Positions 15,044-23,581 of a stretch of DNA of 64,000 nt are shown piece by piece. The notes beneath the pieces are model-generated. The model worked only from the letters and a program-made list of their open reading frames with translations, searched no databases and was not told where the DNA came from. The stretch covers positions 22,133 to 86,132 of the forward strand of contig NZ_RYFF01000024.1 in NCBI RefSeq assembly GCF_004138165.1, in the 5' to 3' direction. Source of the stretch: Candidatus Chloroploca sp. Khr17. GTDB taxonomy: Bacteria > Chloroflexota > Chloroflexia > Chloroflexales > Chloroflexaceae. The first letter of the stretch is position 1. Each line of letters begins with the position of its first letter. Made by a program: the position numbers and the translations under genes.

Positions 15044-16843
15044 TTATTCACTACGCAAGACCTCTTGCACAACGATGTCGAGGGTCACGGCCCGCCCCAG
15101 TTGCTGCTCTATGTCCTGGCGCGCCTGTGTGACCTGCTGCCCGGTCAGTGGCGCGTCGGTTGTCTGCCGCATCGTCGCAATAATGCGCAGCGGGTCACTC
15201 CGGCGTAGTTCGATGTTGACTAGTTCTGCATGGGGAAAAGCCGCCTGTAGTTCACGCTCGATCCGTGCATTCGACAGGGGATTGACGGCAAAGCCGACGA
15301 TCAGGCTAAGGATGAGCCCAAACATCGCAATGCTGATCAGCGAGCCGATGCGCCGAACACGGGCGGCTTCGGCTGGGGGTGGACGCAGGCCAAGGTAGAC
15401 AAACGTGGTCGTGGCGGCAAACATGATGGCGCTGATGTTGGTGAGAAAGAGGAGGAGACTGCCCTGGTAGAGGGGGCTGTCGCCGATGGCGACCGCAATG
15501 CCGACCGTACAGATAGGCGGCATCAAGGCGGCGGCGATCGCGACGCCAGCCAGGGCCGCCGGAATATCTTTGCGTGCTTGCGCATAGGCAGCGATGACGC
15601 CGGCGGCCAGCGCGACACCAAGATCAACCAGGCTTGGGTTGCCCCGCGCCGCCATTTCAGTGGTAACAAGCAGCCCTGGGCTCAGCATCCCGATCATCCA
15701 CGCCACCCCAAAAGCGACCAGAAAGCCCTCAACGAGGGTCAACACGGCTTGCCAGATGATGCTGGTGCGCCCCCCGGCGATGCCGGCCGCAAAGGCGATC
15801 AAGGGCGACATTAATGGTGCCACGAGCATGGCGCCGATGATCACCGCATTGCTGTTCGACAAGAGACCCAATGAGGCGAGAATGGCGGCAATGACGACCA
15901 GGACGTTGTAATCGAGACTCGTGCGGCTCATCTGGTCGGCGCGACTCAGCAATTCACGTTGCTCGACTGGCGTCACGGTTGGGCGCAGCCAGCGTTTGAT
16001 CCAGGTGAACAACGAGGGGTTTGGGCTTGCCTGGGCCGCGCCTCGCTCGCGAATTACGAGCACGACCGGCCCGTCAGCGCCACGCAATAACGCTTTGGCG
16101 ACCCGGTTGTAGAACCAGTCCTCTTCGTCGGCATGGGCGTAGTCGTAGCCCGTCACAAGCATTGTCTGTTCATCGGTACGTTTGAAGATGCCCCGTATGG
16201 GATCATCATCGTTGATATGGGTGCGTGCGAGATTCGGATCAAGCCCCAGTTCCTCTAACCGCCGCCGCAAATAACGCCGTGTTGCACCACCGCTTTGGGC
16301 TTCGCCTACCGTCACCATCTGCATCGGACGCCCCAGATGCTCGGCCAGTTGGCTACCAACCCGTAAGGCTTCCCTCGACAGATCGGTCACATCGCAGGCC
16401 ACCGTGATTTGCCTGATATCGGCAGGGCCTGGACGATAGATGACCACCGGGCACGGCGAAGTCGCCGCGATATTCTCGGCGATCGAACCAATGCCCGAAC
16501 GCTGGGCAGGATCGCGACTGAGGCCAAGGAGAATCAGGTTGCTCCCATATTCACGTGCAACATCAAGCACGCCCCGTGCCACACTCGAGGCATTGACGCC
16601 CAACGTCTTGACCGGCGTGCCTTGCTCATTTATCCGCTTTACAACCTGCTCGATCGCACCGACATTCTCGGCTTCATCTTCCACTGAACCAAGCGAGACA
16701 GTTAAGACGATGATACGCGCCTGATCGCCTTCTGTGAGCAACTCGGCCAGCCGAACCATCTCTTCAACTGGCTCGGGCTCATCAGCTGCGACGATGACGG
16801 TACGTGATTTCCGACGGCTATTTTGGGGGACGCGCATCATCAT
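15044..16843 (-). CDS. Universal-stress-protein / DUF389 membrane fusion
   Basis: About 599 residues. The ATG at 16843 has AGAGGAT just upstream; a GTG 21 bp earlier is also in frame. Residues 1-265 carry two USP-like alpha/beta repeats (T-V-I-V-A-A-D-E-P start; G-S-N-L-I-L-L-G-L-S; I-T-V-A-C-D-V-T-D). From about 320 comes the DUF389 membrane domain with G-A-M-L-V-A-P-L-M-S-P, A-A-L-M-P-P-I-C-T-V-G and several more helices. A C-terminal cytosolic or external alpha/beta segment follows. DUF389 proteins are transporter-like and uncharacterised; a fused nucleotide-binding USP module suggests gating by ATP or stress. Converges with the RDD gene. Confidence 0.85.
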   Translation of the reverse strand: MMMRVPQNSRRKSRTVIVAADEPEPVEEMVRLAELLTEGDQARIIVLTVSLGSVEDEAENVGAIEQVVKRINEQGTPVKTLGVNASSVARGVLDVAREYGSNLILLGLSRDPAQRSGIGSIAENIAATSPCPVVIYRPGPADIRQITVACDVTDLSREALRVGSQLAEHLGRPMQMVTVGEAQSGGATRRYLRRRLEELGLDPNLARTHINDDDPIRGIFKRTDEQTMLVTGYDYAHADEEDWFYNRVAKALLRGADGPVVLVIRERGAAQASPNPSLFTWIKRWLRPTVTPVEQRELLSRADQMSRTSLDYNVLVVIAAILASLGLLSNSNAVIIGAMLVAPLMSPLIAFAAGIAGGRTSIIWQAVLTLVEGFLVAFGVAWMIGMLSPGLLVTTEMAARGNPSLVDLGVALAAGVIAAYAQARKDIPAALAGVAIAAALMPPICTVGIAVAIGDSPLYQGSLLLFLTNISAIMFAATTTFVYLGLRPPPAEAARVRRIGSLISIAMFGLILSLIVGFAVNPLSNARIERELQAAFPHAELVNIELRRSDPLRIIATMRQTTDAPLTGQQVTQARQDIEQQLGRAVTLDIVVQEVLRSE

Positions 16844-16874
16844 GAAAGTATCCTCTATGCTCACGATACTTACT

Positions 16875-17024
16875 CAGTAGTCTGGGAACGAAGTTTCCCG
16901 GTAGCACCGCCGACCACGAATACTGATCACGAAGAAACGCATAGGGGCGGTGCGGTATTCGTTTCTTCGTGGCCCCATTCGTGGTCGGCGAACGACCCCA
17001 GAAAACTTACGTTACACACTACTC
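16875..17024. repeat. MITE-like palindromic element, copy B
   Basis: Left end CAGTAGTCTGGGAACGAAG and right end (reverse-complemented) GAGTAGTGTGTAACGTAAG form a terminal inverted repeat of about 27 bp. The interior folds on itself (GCCGACCACGAATAC against ATTCGTGGTCGGC, and CACGAAGAAACG against CGTTTCTTCGTG). A further single end of the same type follows at about 17026-17050. The element occupies most of the 383-bp gap between the USP-DUF389 gene and the ligase gene. Confidence 0.8.
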
Positions 17025-17226
17025 ATTAGTCTGTCAACTGAATTTTCTTCTATGCCTCTGGAACAGCCAATCCGTCGCACGCTTGTCGTCCAGATGCGGT
17101 CTCAATACCCTGCGCGCTTTCGCGTGAGCTTCTTTGAAACGTAACGGTAGAAGATGCCATTGCCCTGGCAAGATAGGGTACAATAAGAGGCGCTTACCGC
17201 GATGCAATACTCTCTGGAGGTGTTCG

Positions 17227-19209
17227 ATGCCGAACGAGCCTGCCCCGACGTTGCTCTGGTCGCCTTCTGTTGAACTGAAGCAGCAGAGCAAGATGCAGCA
17301 CTATATGACCTGGCTTGCCGAGACGCGTGGGTTACAATTCACGACGTATGATGAATTGTGGCGCTGGTCGGTTGATGAGATCGAAGCCTTCTGGGAGTCG
17401 ATCTGGCACTATACAGATATTCAGTCGTCGACACCCTATACGACGGTGCTGTCGAGCCATACGATGCCCGGGGCTCGCTGGTTTGAGGGCGCGAAGCTGA
17501 ATTATGCCGAGCATATCTTTCGCCGGGCGACGACAAGTCATCCTGCGGCAATCTTCCAAGCTGAGGGCAGGCCTCTAACCGAGGTGAGTTGGGCTGAATT
17601 GGAGGCGCAGGTAACCGGTGTTGCGGCAACGCTCCGTGAACTTGGGGTGCATCCAGGTGATCGAGTGGTGGGCTATATCCCGAATGTTCCGCAGGCGCTG
17701 GTGGCTTTTCTCGCGGCGGCAAGCCTTGGGGCGATCTGGTCGAGTTGCTCGCCTGATTTTGGCAGCCCGAGTGTGATTGATCGCTTTCAGCAGATCGAGC
17801 CGAAGGTTTTGATTGCGGTCGATGGCTATCGGTACGGCGGCAGGGCCCACGAACGCCTGGGGGCGGTGCGCGAGATTCACGCGGCCCTGCCGACGCTTGA
17901 AGCGACGATCCTGGTGCCCTATCTTGATCCAGCGGCGACTGGCGACGATCTCGAAGGTCGCGTGTTGCCCTGGGCGACGGCAATTGCAACCCCCGGGACG
18001 TTGCAGTTCGAGCACGTCCCGTTTGATCATCCGCTCTGGGTGCTCTATTCCTCAGGCACCACCGGTCTCCCCAAGCCTATTGTGCAGAGCCAGGGCGGTA
18101 TTCTGATCCAGCATCTGAAAGAGTTGACCCTGCATCTGAATCTCAAGCCCGGCGACCGGTTTTTCTGGTTTACAACAACCGGCTGGATGATGTGGAACTT
18201 GCTGGTGGGTGGGCTGTTAACGGGTAGTACGATTGCACTCTACGATGGAAGCCCAGGGTATCCTGATATGGGGGCGCTCTGGAAGTATGTCGAACAGGCG
18301 GGCATAACCTTTTTTGGGACGAGCGCAGGCTATATTACGGCTCTGATGAAATCTGATGTGCATCCGGGGGCCGAGTACGATCTGCATACGCTTGTGGGTA
18401 TGGGTTCGACCGGGTCGCCGTTGCCACCCGAGGGCTTTGCGTGGGTCTATGCCAAGGTCAAAGCAGAGCTTTGGCTGGCCTCGATCAGCGGGGGCACTGA
18501 TGTGTGTGGCTGTTTTGTGGGCGGCACGCCCCTGTTACCGGTGTATACCGGGGAAATTCAGGGGCGCATGCTGGGCGTCAAGGCGCAGGCCTTTGACACC
18601 GATGGCAACAGTGTGACGGGGGTGATGGGTGAACTGGTGATTACCGAGCCAATGCCTTCGATGCCGATCTATTTCTGGAATGATCCTGATGGCCGCCGCT
18701 ACCGCGAAAGCTATTTTGAGGTCTATCCGGGGCTGTGGCGCCACGGTGACTGGATCGTGTTCAATGAGCACGGCGGGGTCGTCATTTATGGACGCTCGGA
18801 TAGCACGATCAATCGGCAGGGCGTTCGTATGGGCACCAGCGAAATCTACCGTGCCGTCGAGGCGATCCCCGAAGTACTCGATAGCCTGGTGATTGACCTC
18901 GAAGGACTAGGCGGAGCCTCGTATATGCCGCTCTTTGTGGTGCTGCGCGACGGGGTGAGCCTCGATAAGGCGTTGGAACAGCGCATCAAAACGGCGATCA
19001 GGACGGCGCTTTCGCCGCGCCATGTGCCCGATGAGATCTTTGCGATCCCCGATGTACCACGCACGCTCAGTGGCAAAAAGCTTGAGGTGCCGGTCAAGAA
19101 GATCCTGATGGGTGTACCCGTCGAACGTGCCGCGAATCCCGACTCGCTCAAGAATCCCGAATTGCTGCCCTTTTTTGTCGAGTTGGCCCAGCGGTTGAAA
19201 GCACGGTAA
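17227..19209 (+). CDS. aacS: Acetoacetate-CoA ligase (acetoacetyl-CoA synthetase)
   Basis: 660 residues, the usual length. The ATG at 17227 is preceded by GGAGG; the longer upstream frame lacks support. Adenylate-forming motifs appear in order: the A3 loop L-Y-S-S-G-T-T-G-L-P-K, the segment T-T-T-G-W-M-M-W-N-L-L, A5-like I-S-G-G-T-D-V-C-G-C-F, the A7 Asp in L-W-R-H-G-D-W and A8 Y-G-R-S-D-S-T-I-N. The N-terminal opening W-S-P-S plus the T-D-V-C-G signature separates acetoacetate from acetate-CoA ligases. The enzyme activates acetoacetate with ATP and CoA, in ketone-body, leucine or polyhydroxybutyrate turnover. Confidence 0.92.
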   Translation: MPNEPAPTLLWSPSVELKQQSKMQHYMTWLAETRGLQFTTYDELWRWSVDEIEAFWESIWHYTDIQSSTPYTTVLSSHTMPGARWFEGAKLNYAEHIFRRATTSHPAAIFQAEGRPLTEVSWAELEAQVTGVAATLRELGVHPGDRVVGYIPNVPQALVAFLAAASLGAIWSSCSPDFGSPSVIDRFQQIEPKVLIAVDGYRYGGRAHERLGAVREIHAALPTLEATILVPYLDPAATGDDLEGRVLPWATAIATPGTLQFEHVPFDHPLWVLYSSGTTGLPKPIVQSQGGILIQHLKELTLHLNLKPGDRFFWFTTTGWMMWNLLVGGLLTGSTIALYDGSPGYPDMGALWKYVEQAGITFFGTSAGYITALMKSDVHPGAEYDLHTLVGMGSTGSPLPPEGFAWVYAKVKAELWLASISGGTDVCGCFVGGTPLLPVYTGEIQGRMLGVKAQAFDTDGNSVTGVMGELVITEPMPSMPIYFWNDPDGRRYRESYFEVYPGLWRHGDWIVFNEHGGVVIYGRSDSTINRQGVRMGTSEIYRAVEAIPEVLDSLVIDLEGLGGASYMPLFVVLRDGVSLDKALEQRIKTAIRTALSPRHVPDEIFAIPDVPRTLSGKKLEVPVKKILMGVPVERAANPDSLKNPELLPFFVELAQRLKAR

Positions 19210-19218
19210 GCGAAGCCT

Positions 19219-20427
19219 ATGGGACTCGATCTCTCAACGCTCAGCAAACAGGTACGCGAGATGAGCCAGGCGGCGGCTGGTGCAGCCGCCGCGACCGCCT
19301 CGCGGGCGGCTGTGCTACGGGCGCACTATCTTGAGGCCGAGGGCAACGAGGCACACTGGGCGCAGGCGGTTGATCTGAGCCGCCCGACCGCCCAGTGGTT
19401 GCTGGCCCGCCCGATTGAGCCGCTCGGAACGGTGCGCGATCTTCCTCCGCCCCCAGCCGCGTATGCCCTCGTTGCCACCGATGGATCGCAGATTGACCTT
19501 GATCGCCACGGGAGCGTGAGCTGTTACTTGCTCAATATCGGCCAGGTCTTTCTGCGCTACGGCCACCAACCGACAGCGCGTCTCACCTCGCAGCCAACGC
19601 TCTACTACCGGGAAGAGGATCTCTATCTGCGGGAAGGGTCGCGGCGCGTGGCGATTGAAGGGGCGTACCTGAGTGCGCGGCGCGATGTCGAAGAAGGGGT
19701 CGTGCTGGCCGAACTGGCCGATGAGTACCTGACCGACGACTTGCCAGCGCTTGCCTTGCAGGATGGGACACTAGTACGCTGGGCGCTGGCAGGGGCCGAG
19801 CGCTTTGTCCAGGACTTCTTTCTTGAACCCTATCTTGGGTATCTGGAACAGTTACGCCGACGATCCATTCCGGTTGCCTCGTATATCAGTCGGCCCCGTT
19901 CGCCAGAAGTGATGGGCATGATCCGCTTGATGTTGTGCCCTGATGTGGATGTCGCGGCAGGGCAAGGGGCGGTCTGTGCCGAGTGTAGCGACATCCGTGC
20001 CGGGCGCGAGGCCTCGTGCATGGTCTGTCAAAATCTGGTTGATGCTGACATCCTTGGGGCAGGGCTCGCTGAAGGGCAACGCGGGCCGATCTTCGGCTCG
20101 ATGAGCCGGATCAACCTGGAACGGTACGGACACCATCTGATTCACTTCTTCTACCTGCGGGTCGCCCGTGAACTCTGTCGGATCGAAATTCCGCAATGGG
20201 TCGCACGCGAACCAGACCTGGTTGACCAGGTGCATACCCTCGTCTATGACCAGTGTGTCCGTGGCGACGGGTACCCGGTAGCGCTCGCTCGCGCCCATGA
20301 ACAGGCCGTTGTGCGCAGCGCCGACCGGCGTGCGTTTCTGCGCATCCTCGAAGGAAGCCTCTACCGCGCCGAAGCCCCGGCGAGTAGCTCGGCCAAACAA
20401 GCGAGCAAACAGTTTCCGCGGAGCTAA
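19219..20427 (+). CDS. nurA: NurA-domain nuclease with a four-cysteine knuckle
   Basis: 402 residues. The N-terminal metal motif A-T-D-G-S-Q-I (about residue 89) and the C-terminal Y-P-V-A-L-A-R-A-H-E-Q-A-V-V match the NurA fold, whose members resect DNA ends with the HerA ATPase. Unusually, the middle contains C253-x2-C256-x10-C267-x2-C270, likely a zinc knuckle or an iron-sulfur site, with another Cys at 240. No herA gene is present in the window, so the partner must be encoded elsewhere. The gene starts 9 bp after the ligase stop; no strong Shine-Dalgarno sequence is visible. Confidence 0.85.
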   Translation: MGLDLSTLSKQVREMSQAAAGAAAATASRAAVLRAHYLEAEGNEAHWAQAVDLSRPTAQWLLARPIEPLGTVRDLPPPPAAYALVATDGSQIDLDRHGSVSCYLLNIGQVFLRYGHQPTARLTSQPTLYYREEDLYLREGSRRVAIEGAYLSARRDVEEGVVLAELADEYLTDDLPALALQDGTLVRWALAGAERFVQDFFLEPYLGYLEQLRRRSIPVASYISRPRSPEVMGMIRLMLCPDVDVAAGQGAVCAECSDIRAGREASCMVCQNLVDADILGAGLAEGQRGPIFGSMSRINLERYGHHLIHFFYLRVARELCRIEIPQWVAREPDLVDQVHTLVYDQCVRGDGYPVALARAHEQAVVRSADRRAFLRILEGSLYRAEAPASSSAKQASKQFPRS

Positions 20428-20428
20428 A

Positions 20429-20451
20429 CGGGCGACCTTTGGGGTCGCCCG
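20429..20451. terminator. Short hairpin between nurA and the repeat-protein gene
   Basis: CGGGCGACC and GGTCGCCCG pair around a TTTGG loop, one base after the nurA stop, in the gap before the convergent gene. No U-tract. Confidence 0.55.
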
Positions 20452-20486
20452 CTGCATCCGAAAAACCACTTGCCCCTACGCAGGAA

Positions 20487-22754
20487 TTAACGTGCGCCAA
20501 AAGGCAGATAGACAAACCATCCTCGGCTCACGCGACGTGAAATGCTCAATTGAGTCGTAATATTGCTTCCCTCCGTGAGCGTAAAGGGTGTGCCAACAAG
20601 ATCAAAGGTAGGATAGACACTGTCGCCGACGTGACGGAAGCGAACATAGGTATCATCCACAACCCCCCAGGGCGCACTACTGGCTGGATTGATCGCCTGA
20701 GGCAGACTGAACGTGACAACCCCATCTTGTACGGTTTGCCAGGCCGTGAAACGCCCATTTGTCTCTTGACCGGCAACAGCACCACGATAGAGCGAGGCTT
20801 CCCATACGCCAACCTGACCAAATGAGCCACCCTGATCTTCAAGGCGAATGGTAATCCGCGTATCGAGAAGGGCAAACGACGTAAAGCTAGCCTGGACTTG
20901 ATAGGCACCGTTCACCAGTGTAAAGGGATTAGACGCCAGATCAAACGTCGGGAAAACGGAAGCGCCTATTGTGCGTATCCGCACATAGGTGTCATCAGAA
21001 ACACCCCATGGGGCGGAACTACCCTCATTGACATCTAGCGGAAGCGTAAAGGTTACAACGCCATCAACAGGCTCACGCCAGGCTGTGAAACGACCGCTTG
21101 TCTCTTGCCCATCAATCGCGCCCATATAGAGCGATGCTTCCCAGGGTCCAACGGCACCAAATGCCAGGCCCAAATCTGCCAGCGTAACAAGCACTGTGGC
21201 CGTCTGCGCCGGTGGCGCCGCAGCACGTGACACATTCAGGCTCGTGCTCAAGCTTTGACCTTCATTCAGGGTAAAGGGAGCACCAACGAGATCAAAGGTG
21301 GGATAGACATCAACGCCAGTCTGGCGGAAGCGGACGTAGGTGTTATCAGCCTCACCCCAGGGGACACTGTTGCCAGCTAGCACCTCATCAGGCAAGGCAA
21401 ACGTCACAGCGTTGCCTGTTACTGGCTTCCAGGCGGTAAAGCGCCCAGATGTCTCTTGGCCTACAACTGCACCTGTATAGAGCGATGCCTCCCAGTTCGC
21501 AAACTGACCAAATATGCCACCCGCATCTTGCAACGTAATGGTGACATTCGTTGTTTGAGCCAGATGTGCATCAGCGACTGCGGTGATCGCCTCTGCCGTT
21601 GAAGTAAGCGCAACGGCCACGGCATGCTCACCCGAAACCAGCGTAAACGGATCACTGACGAGATCAAAGACAGGGACTGATGCACCTGCCACCGTACGTA
21701 CACGGACATACGTGTCGTTGGGACGTCCCCAGGGGAGCACGCCTCCTTCATTCACCTCATCGGGCAAAGCAAAGGTCACCGCACCGTCAACAGTCGGTTT
21801 CCAGTCGGTGAAGCGACCACTCGTCTCTTGACCAACCGCAGCACCGGTATAGAGTGAAGCTTCCCAATCACCAACTGCACCAAAGCCAGAAGCAAGATCA
21901 AGATCAGTGAGGGTGACGGTAATGGCAGCAGTTGGGGATGGCGCTTGGACATCACGAGCAAGGCGGAGACGCGACTCGATATTGAGACCTTCAACGAGCG
22001 TAAAGGGGCGTCCAACCAGGTCAAAAGTAGGATAGGCTTCAGTTGAGCGTACACGTATATACGCTCCATTTTCGACCGCCCATGGGGCAGCGCTACCCTC
22101 ATTGATCTCGGCAGGTAAACGAAACGTCACCAGGCCCGCCTCAACCGGCTTCCAGGCCGTAAAGCGTCCACTTGTCTCTTGACCAGGTTCAGCTCCTGCA
22201 TAGAGTGAAGCTTCCCAGGTATCGAGTGAACTAAAAGCTCCGCCCAGATCGTCAAGGTAAACGCGCACTTCAGTGGTATCACCCGGCACCAGCGGCAGGC
22301 TCGTTGTGGTCGAAAAGAAAGCCACATCAACGTTGTAGCTACCAGCAACGAGGGTAAAGGAGTTGCTCACAAGATCAAGCGTTGGATAGACCGTGGGGGC
22401 AGCCTGACGCACACGGACATACGTGTTGTCGACTTGATCCCACGGGGCCTGGCTCCCATCTGAAACATCATCTGGAACCTGAAAGACCACGGTGCCAGCT
22501 TCGACGGGTTTCCATGCCGTAAAGCGACCGCTTGTCTCTTGACCAACGACAGCACCGGCGTAGAGGGAGGCTTCCCATCCTTCGATTGCTCCAAATTCAA
22601 GCCCCAGATCAGCTAAACGAATTGTCACCACGGCCGCCTGGCTCTGCGCAAGATTCACGGCGCGTACAGCTGCCGACGAAAAGTGCCCTACAAGTGCCAG
22701 GCCAAGAACCAGGATCAAAATAAGAGGAAAGAGCGCGAGTCGAGCAAGTTTCAC
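20487..22754 (-). CDS. Secreted protein of three tandem A-B repeat pairs, Y-L-P tail
   Basis: 755 residues from a GTG at 22754 with AAAGGAG 10 nt upstream. A signal peptide (about residues 1-30) is followed by six repeats of about 113-124 residues. Each has W-E-A-S-L-Y-x-G-A-x-x-G-Q-E-T-S-G-R-F (Trp at about 60, 180, 297, 421, 538, 651), then P-W-G-x-x-D-x-T-Y-V-R-x-R and P-T-F-D-L-V-x-x-P-F-T-L. Units 1, 3 and 5 share D-L-x-L-x-F-G-A before the Trp; units 2, 4 and 6 share L-x-D-x-G-G-x-F. So the array is (A-B) times three. The chain ends W-F-V-Y-L-P-F-G-A-R. All-beta extracellular domains are likely; I recognise no family. Confidence 0.8.
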   Translation of the reverse strand: MKLARLALFPLILILVLGLALVGHFSSAAVRAVNLAQSQAAVVTIRLADLGLEFGAIEGWEASLYAGAVVGQETSGRFTAWKPVEAGTVVFQVPDDVSDGSQAPWDQVDNTYVRVRQAAPTVYPTLDLVSNSFTLVAGSYNVDVAFFSTTTSLPLVPGDTTEVRVYLDDLGGAFSSLDTWEASLYAGAEPGQETSGRFTAWKPVEAGLVTFRLPAEINEGSAAPWAVENGAYIRVRSTEAYPTFDLVGRPFTLVEGLNIESRLRLARDVQAPSPTAAITVTLTDLDLASGFGAVGDWEASLYTGAAVGQETSGRFTDWKPTVDGAVTFALPDEVNEGGVLPWGRPNDTYVRVRTVAGASVPVFDLVSDPFTLVSGEHAVAVALTSTAEAITAVADAHLAQTTNVTITLQDAGGIFGQFANWEASLYTGAVVGQETSGRFTAWKPVTGNAVTFALPDEVLAGNSVPWGEADNTYVRFRQTGVDVYPTFDLVGAPFTLNEGQSLSTSLNVSRAAAPPAQTATVLVTLADLGLAFGAVGPWEASLYMGAIDGQETSGRFTAWREPVDGVVTFTLPLDVNEGSSAPWGVSDDTYVRIRTIGASVFPTFDLASNPFTLVNGAYQVQASFTSFALLDTRITIRLEDQGGSFGQVGVWEASLYRGAVAGQETNGRFTAWQTVQDGVVTFSLPQAINPASSAPWGVVDDTYVRFRHVGDSVYPTFDLVGTPFTLTEGSNITTQLSISRRVSRGWFVYLPFGAR

Positions 22755-22838
22755 TATGATAATACTCCTTTGGGTCGTGGTGTAAGAAGGTCAAATACAT
22801 TGCCTATTCTCTTATCCACCGCACACCCCATCTATAAA

Positions 22839-22855
22839 AAGGCTACTATAGCCTT
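22839..22855 (-). terminator. Possible intrinsic terminator in the leader of the repeat-protein gene
   Basis: On the minus strand a 7-bp stem (AAGGCTA / TAGCCTT, CTA-type loop) is followed by TTTTTAT. It lies 85 bp upstream of the repeat-protein start, so it would stop a leader transcript or a small RNA rather than end a gene. Confidence 0.4.
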
Positions 22856-22987
22856 CACCGCAAGTTAAGCTGAATATTTAAACAAAATCCTACTTCTGTC
22901 TAACAGAGTAACAAAGAGAGATGGAGAAGATAGGGAGAACTTATGGAGAAGCAGTGGAGAGCGGAGCAGGCAACCGATTGAGACATC

Positions 22988-23025
22988 TGGTATACTATCA
23001 ATACCCCCCCCAGGGGGGAGGGGGT
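22988..23025 (+). promoter_or_regulatory. Copper-operon promoter with CsoR-type operator
   Basis: An extended -10 (TGG-TATACT, -10 at 22991-22996) is followed at 23003-23025 by a run of C joined to a run of G (CCCCCCCCAGGGGGGAGGGG). CsoR repressors bind G/C-tract inverted repeats flanked by AT pairs, so this is probably the autoregulatory operator, overlapping the transcription start. GGAGGAGG just after it is the ribosome-binding site. Confidence 0.6.
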
Positions 23026-23035
23026 GGAGGAGGCA

Positions 23036-23314
23036 ATGAACAACGAACACAAAGCAGATTTGCTCAAGCGGCTCAAGACGATCGAGGGGCATGTGCGTGG
23101 TGTACAACGGATGGTCGAAGCGGACACCTATTGCATCAACTTGCTCAACCAGACGCGGGCGATCCGGCAGGCCCTGACGAGTCTTGACCAGCGCATTCTT
23201 GATGAACATCTGCGCACCTGTGTCACCACGGCCATCCAGAGTGAGCGCCTCGATGAACGGGAACGGGTCGTGCGCGAGTTGTTGGATGTCTTTGAAGCGC
23301 GTCAGAGTGAATAG
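23036..23314 (+). CDS. csoR: CsoR-family copper-sensing repressor
   Basis: 92 residues, all helical, of the DUF156/CsoR family. The Cu(I) ligand set C-H-C is present: Cys33 in T-Y-C-I-N, and His58 and Cys62 in E-H-L-R-T-C-V. GGAGGAGG lies 3-10 nt before the ATG at 23036; a GTG 12 bp upstream overlaps that site and was not used. Copper binding should release it from the G-tract operator in front of its own gene and induce the chaperone and ATPase genes behind it. Confidence 0.9.
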   Translation: MNNEHKADLLKRLKTIEGHVRGVQRMVEADTYCINLLNQTRAIRQALTSLDQRILDEHLRTCVTTAIQSERLDERERVVRELLDVFEARQSE

Positions 23315-23329
23315 GAAGGCAAAGCAAGG

Positions 23330-23545
23330 ATGAAAACCGAACAATTTCACGTCCCGGGGATTTCGTGCCAGCACTGTGTGCGTGCGGTCACCGACGAAGT
23401 AGGCAAACTGGTCGGGGTAGCCAGTATCACGATCGATTTGCCAAGCAAGGTCGTGACCGTTGCGTCGGAGAACACGCTCGCAGCGGAAACGATTGTGGCG
23501 GCGATTCGCGAGGCAGGGTACGAAGAGGTTGCTCCAGTTCTATGA
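23330..23545 (+). CDS. copZ: CopZ-like copper chaperone (HMA domain)
   Basis: 71 residues, one ferredoxin-like HMA fold. The metal loop is G-I-S-C-Q-H-C (Cys13 and Cys16). It should carry Cu(I) in the cytosol to the N-terminal domains of the ATPase encoded next. AAGGA lies close before the ATG, and the gene is 15 bp after csoR. Confidence 0.92.
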   Translation: MKTEQFHVPGISCQHCVRAVTDEVGKLVGVASITIDLPSKVVTVASENTLAAETIVAAIREAGYEEVAPVL

Positions 23546-23581
23546 GCATAGCTTGCAGCAAAGCAATGCTCCTAAAGACCT

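Noticed and set aside
23001..23033. G-quadruplex as main regulator of the copper operon
   Set aside because: The G-runs can be explained by a CsoR operator plus the GGAGGAGG ribosome-binding site; nothing in the sequence favours a quadruplex role.
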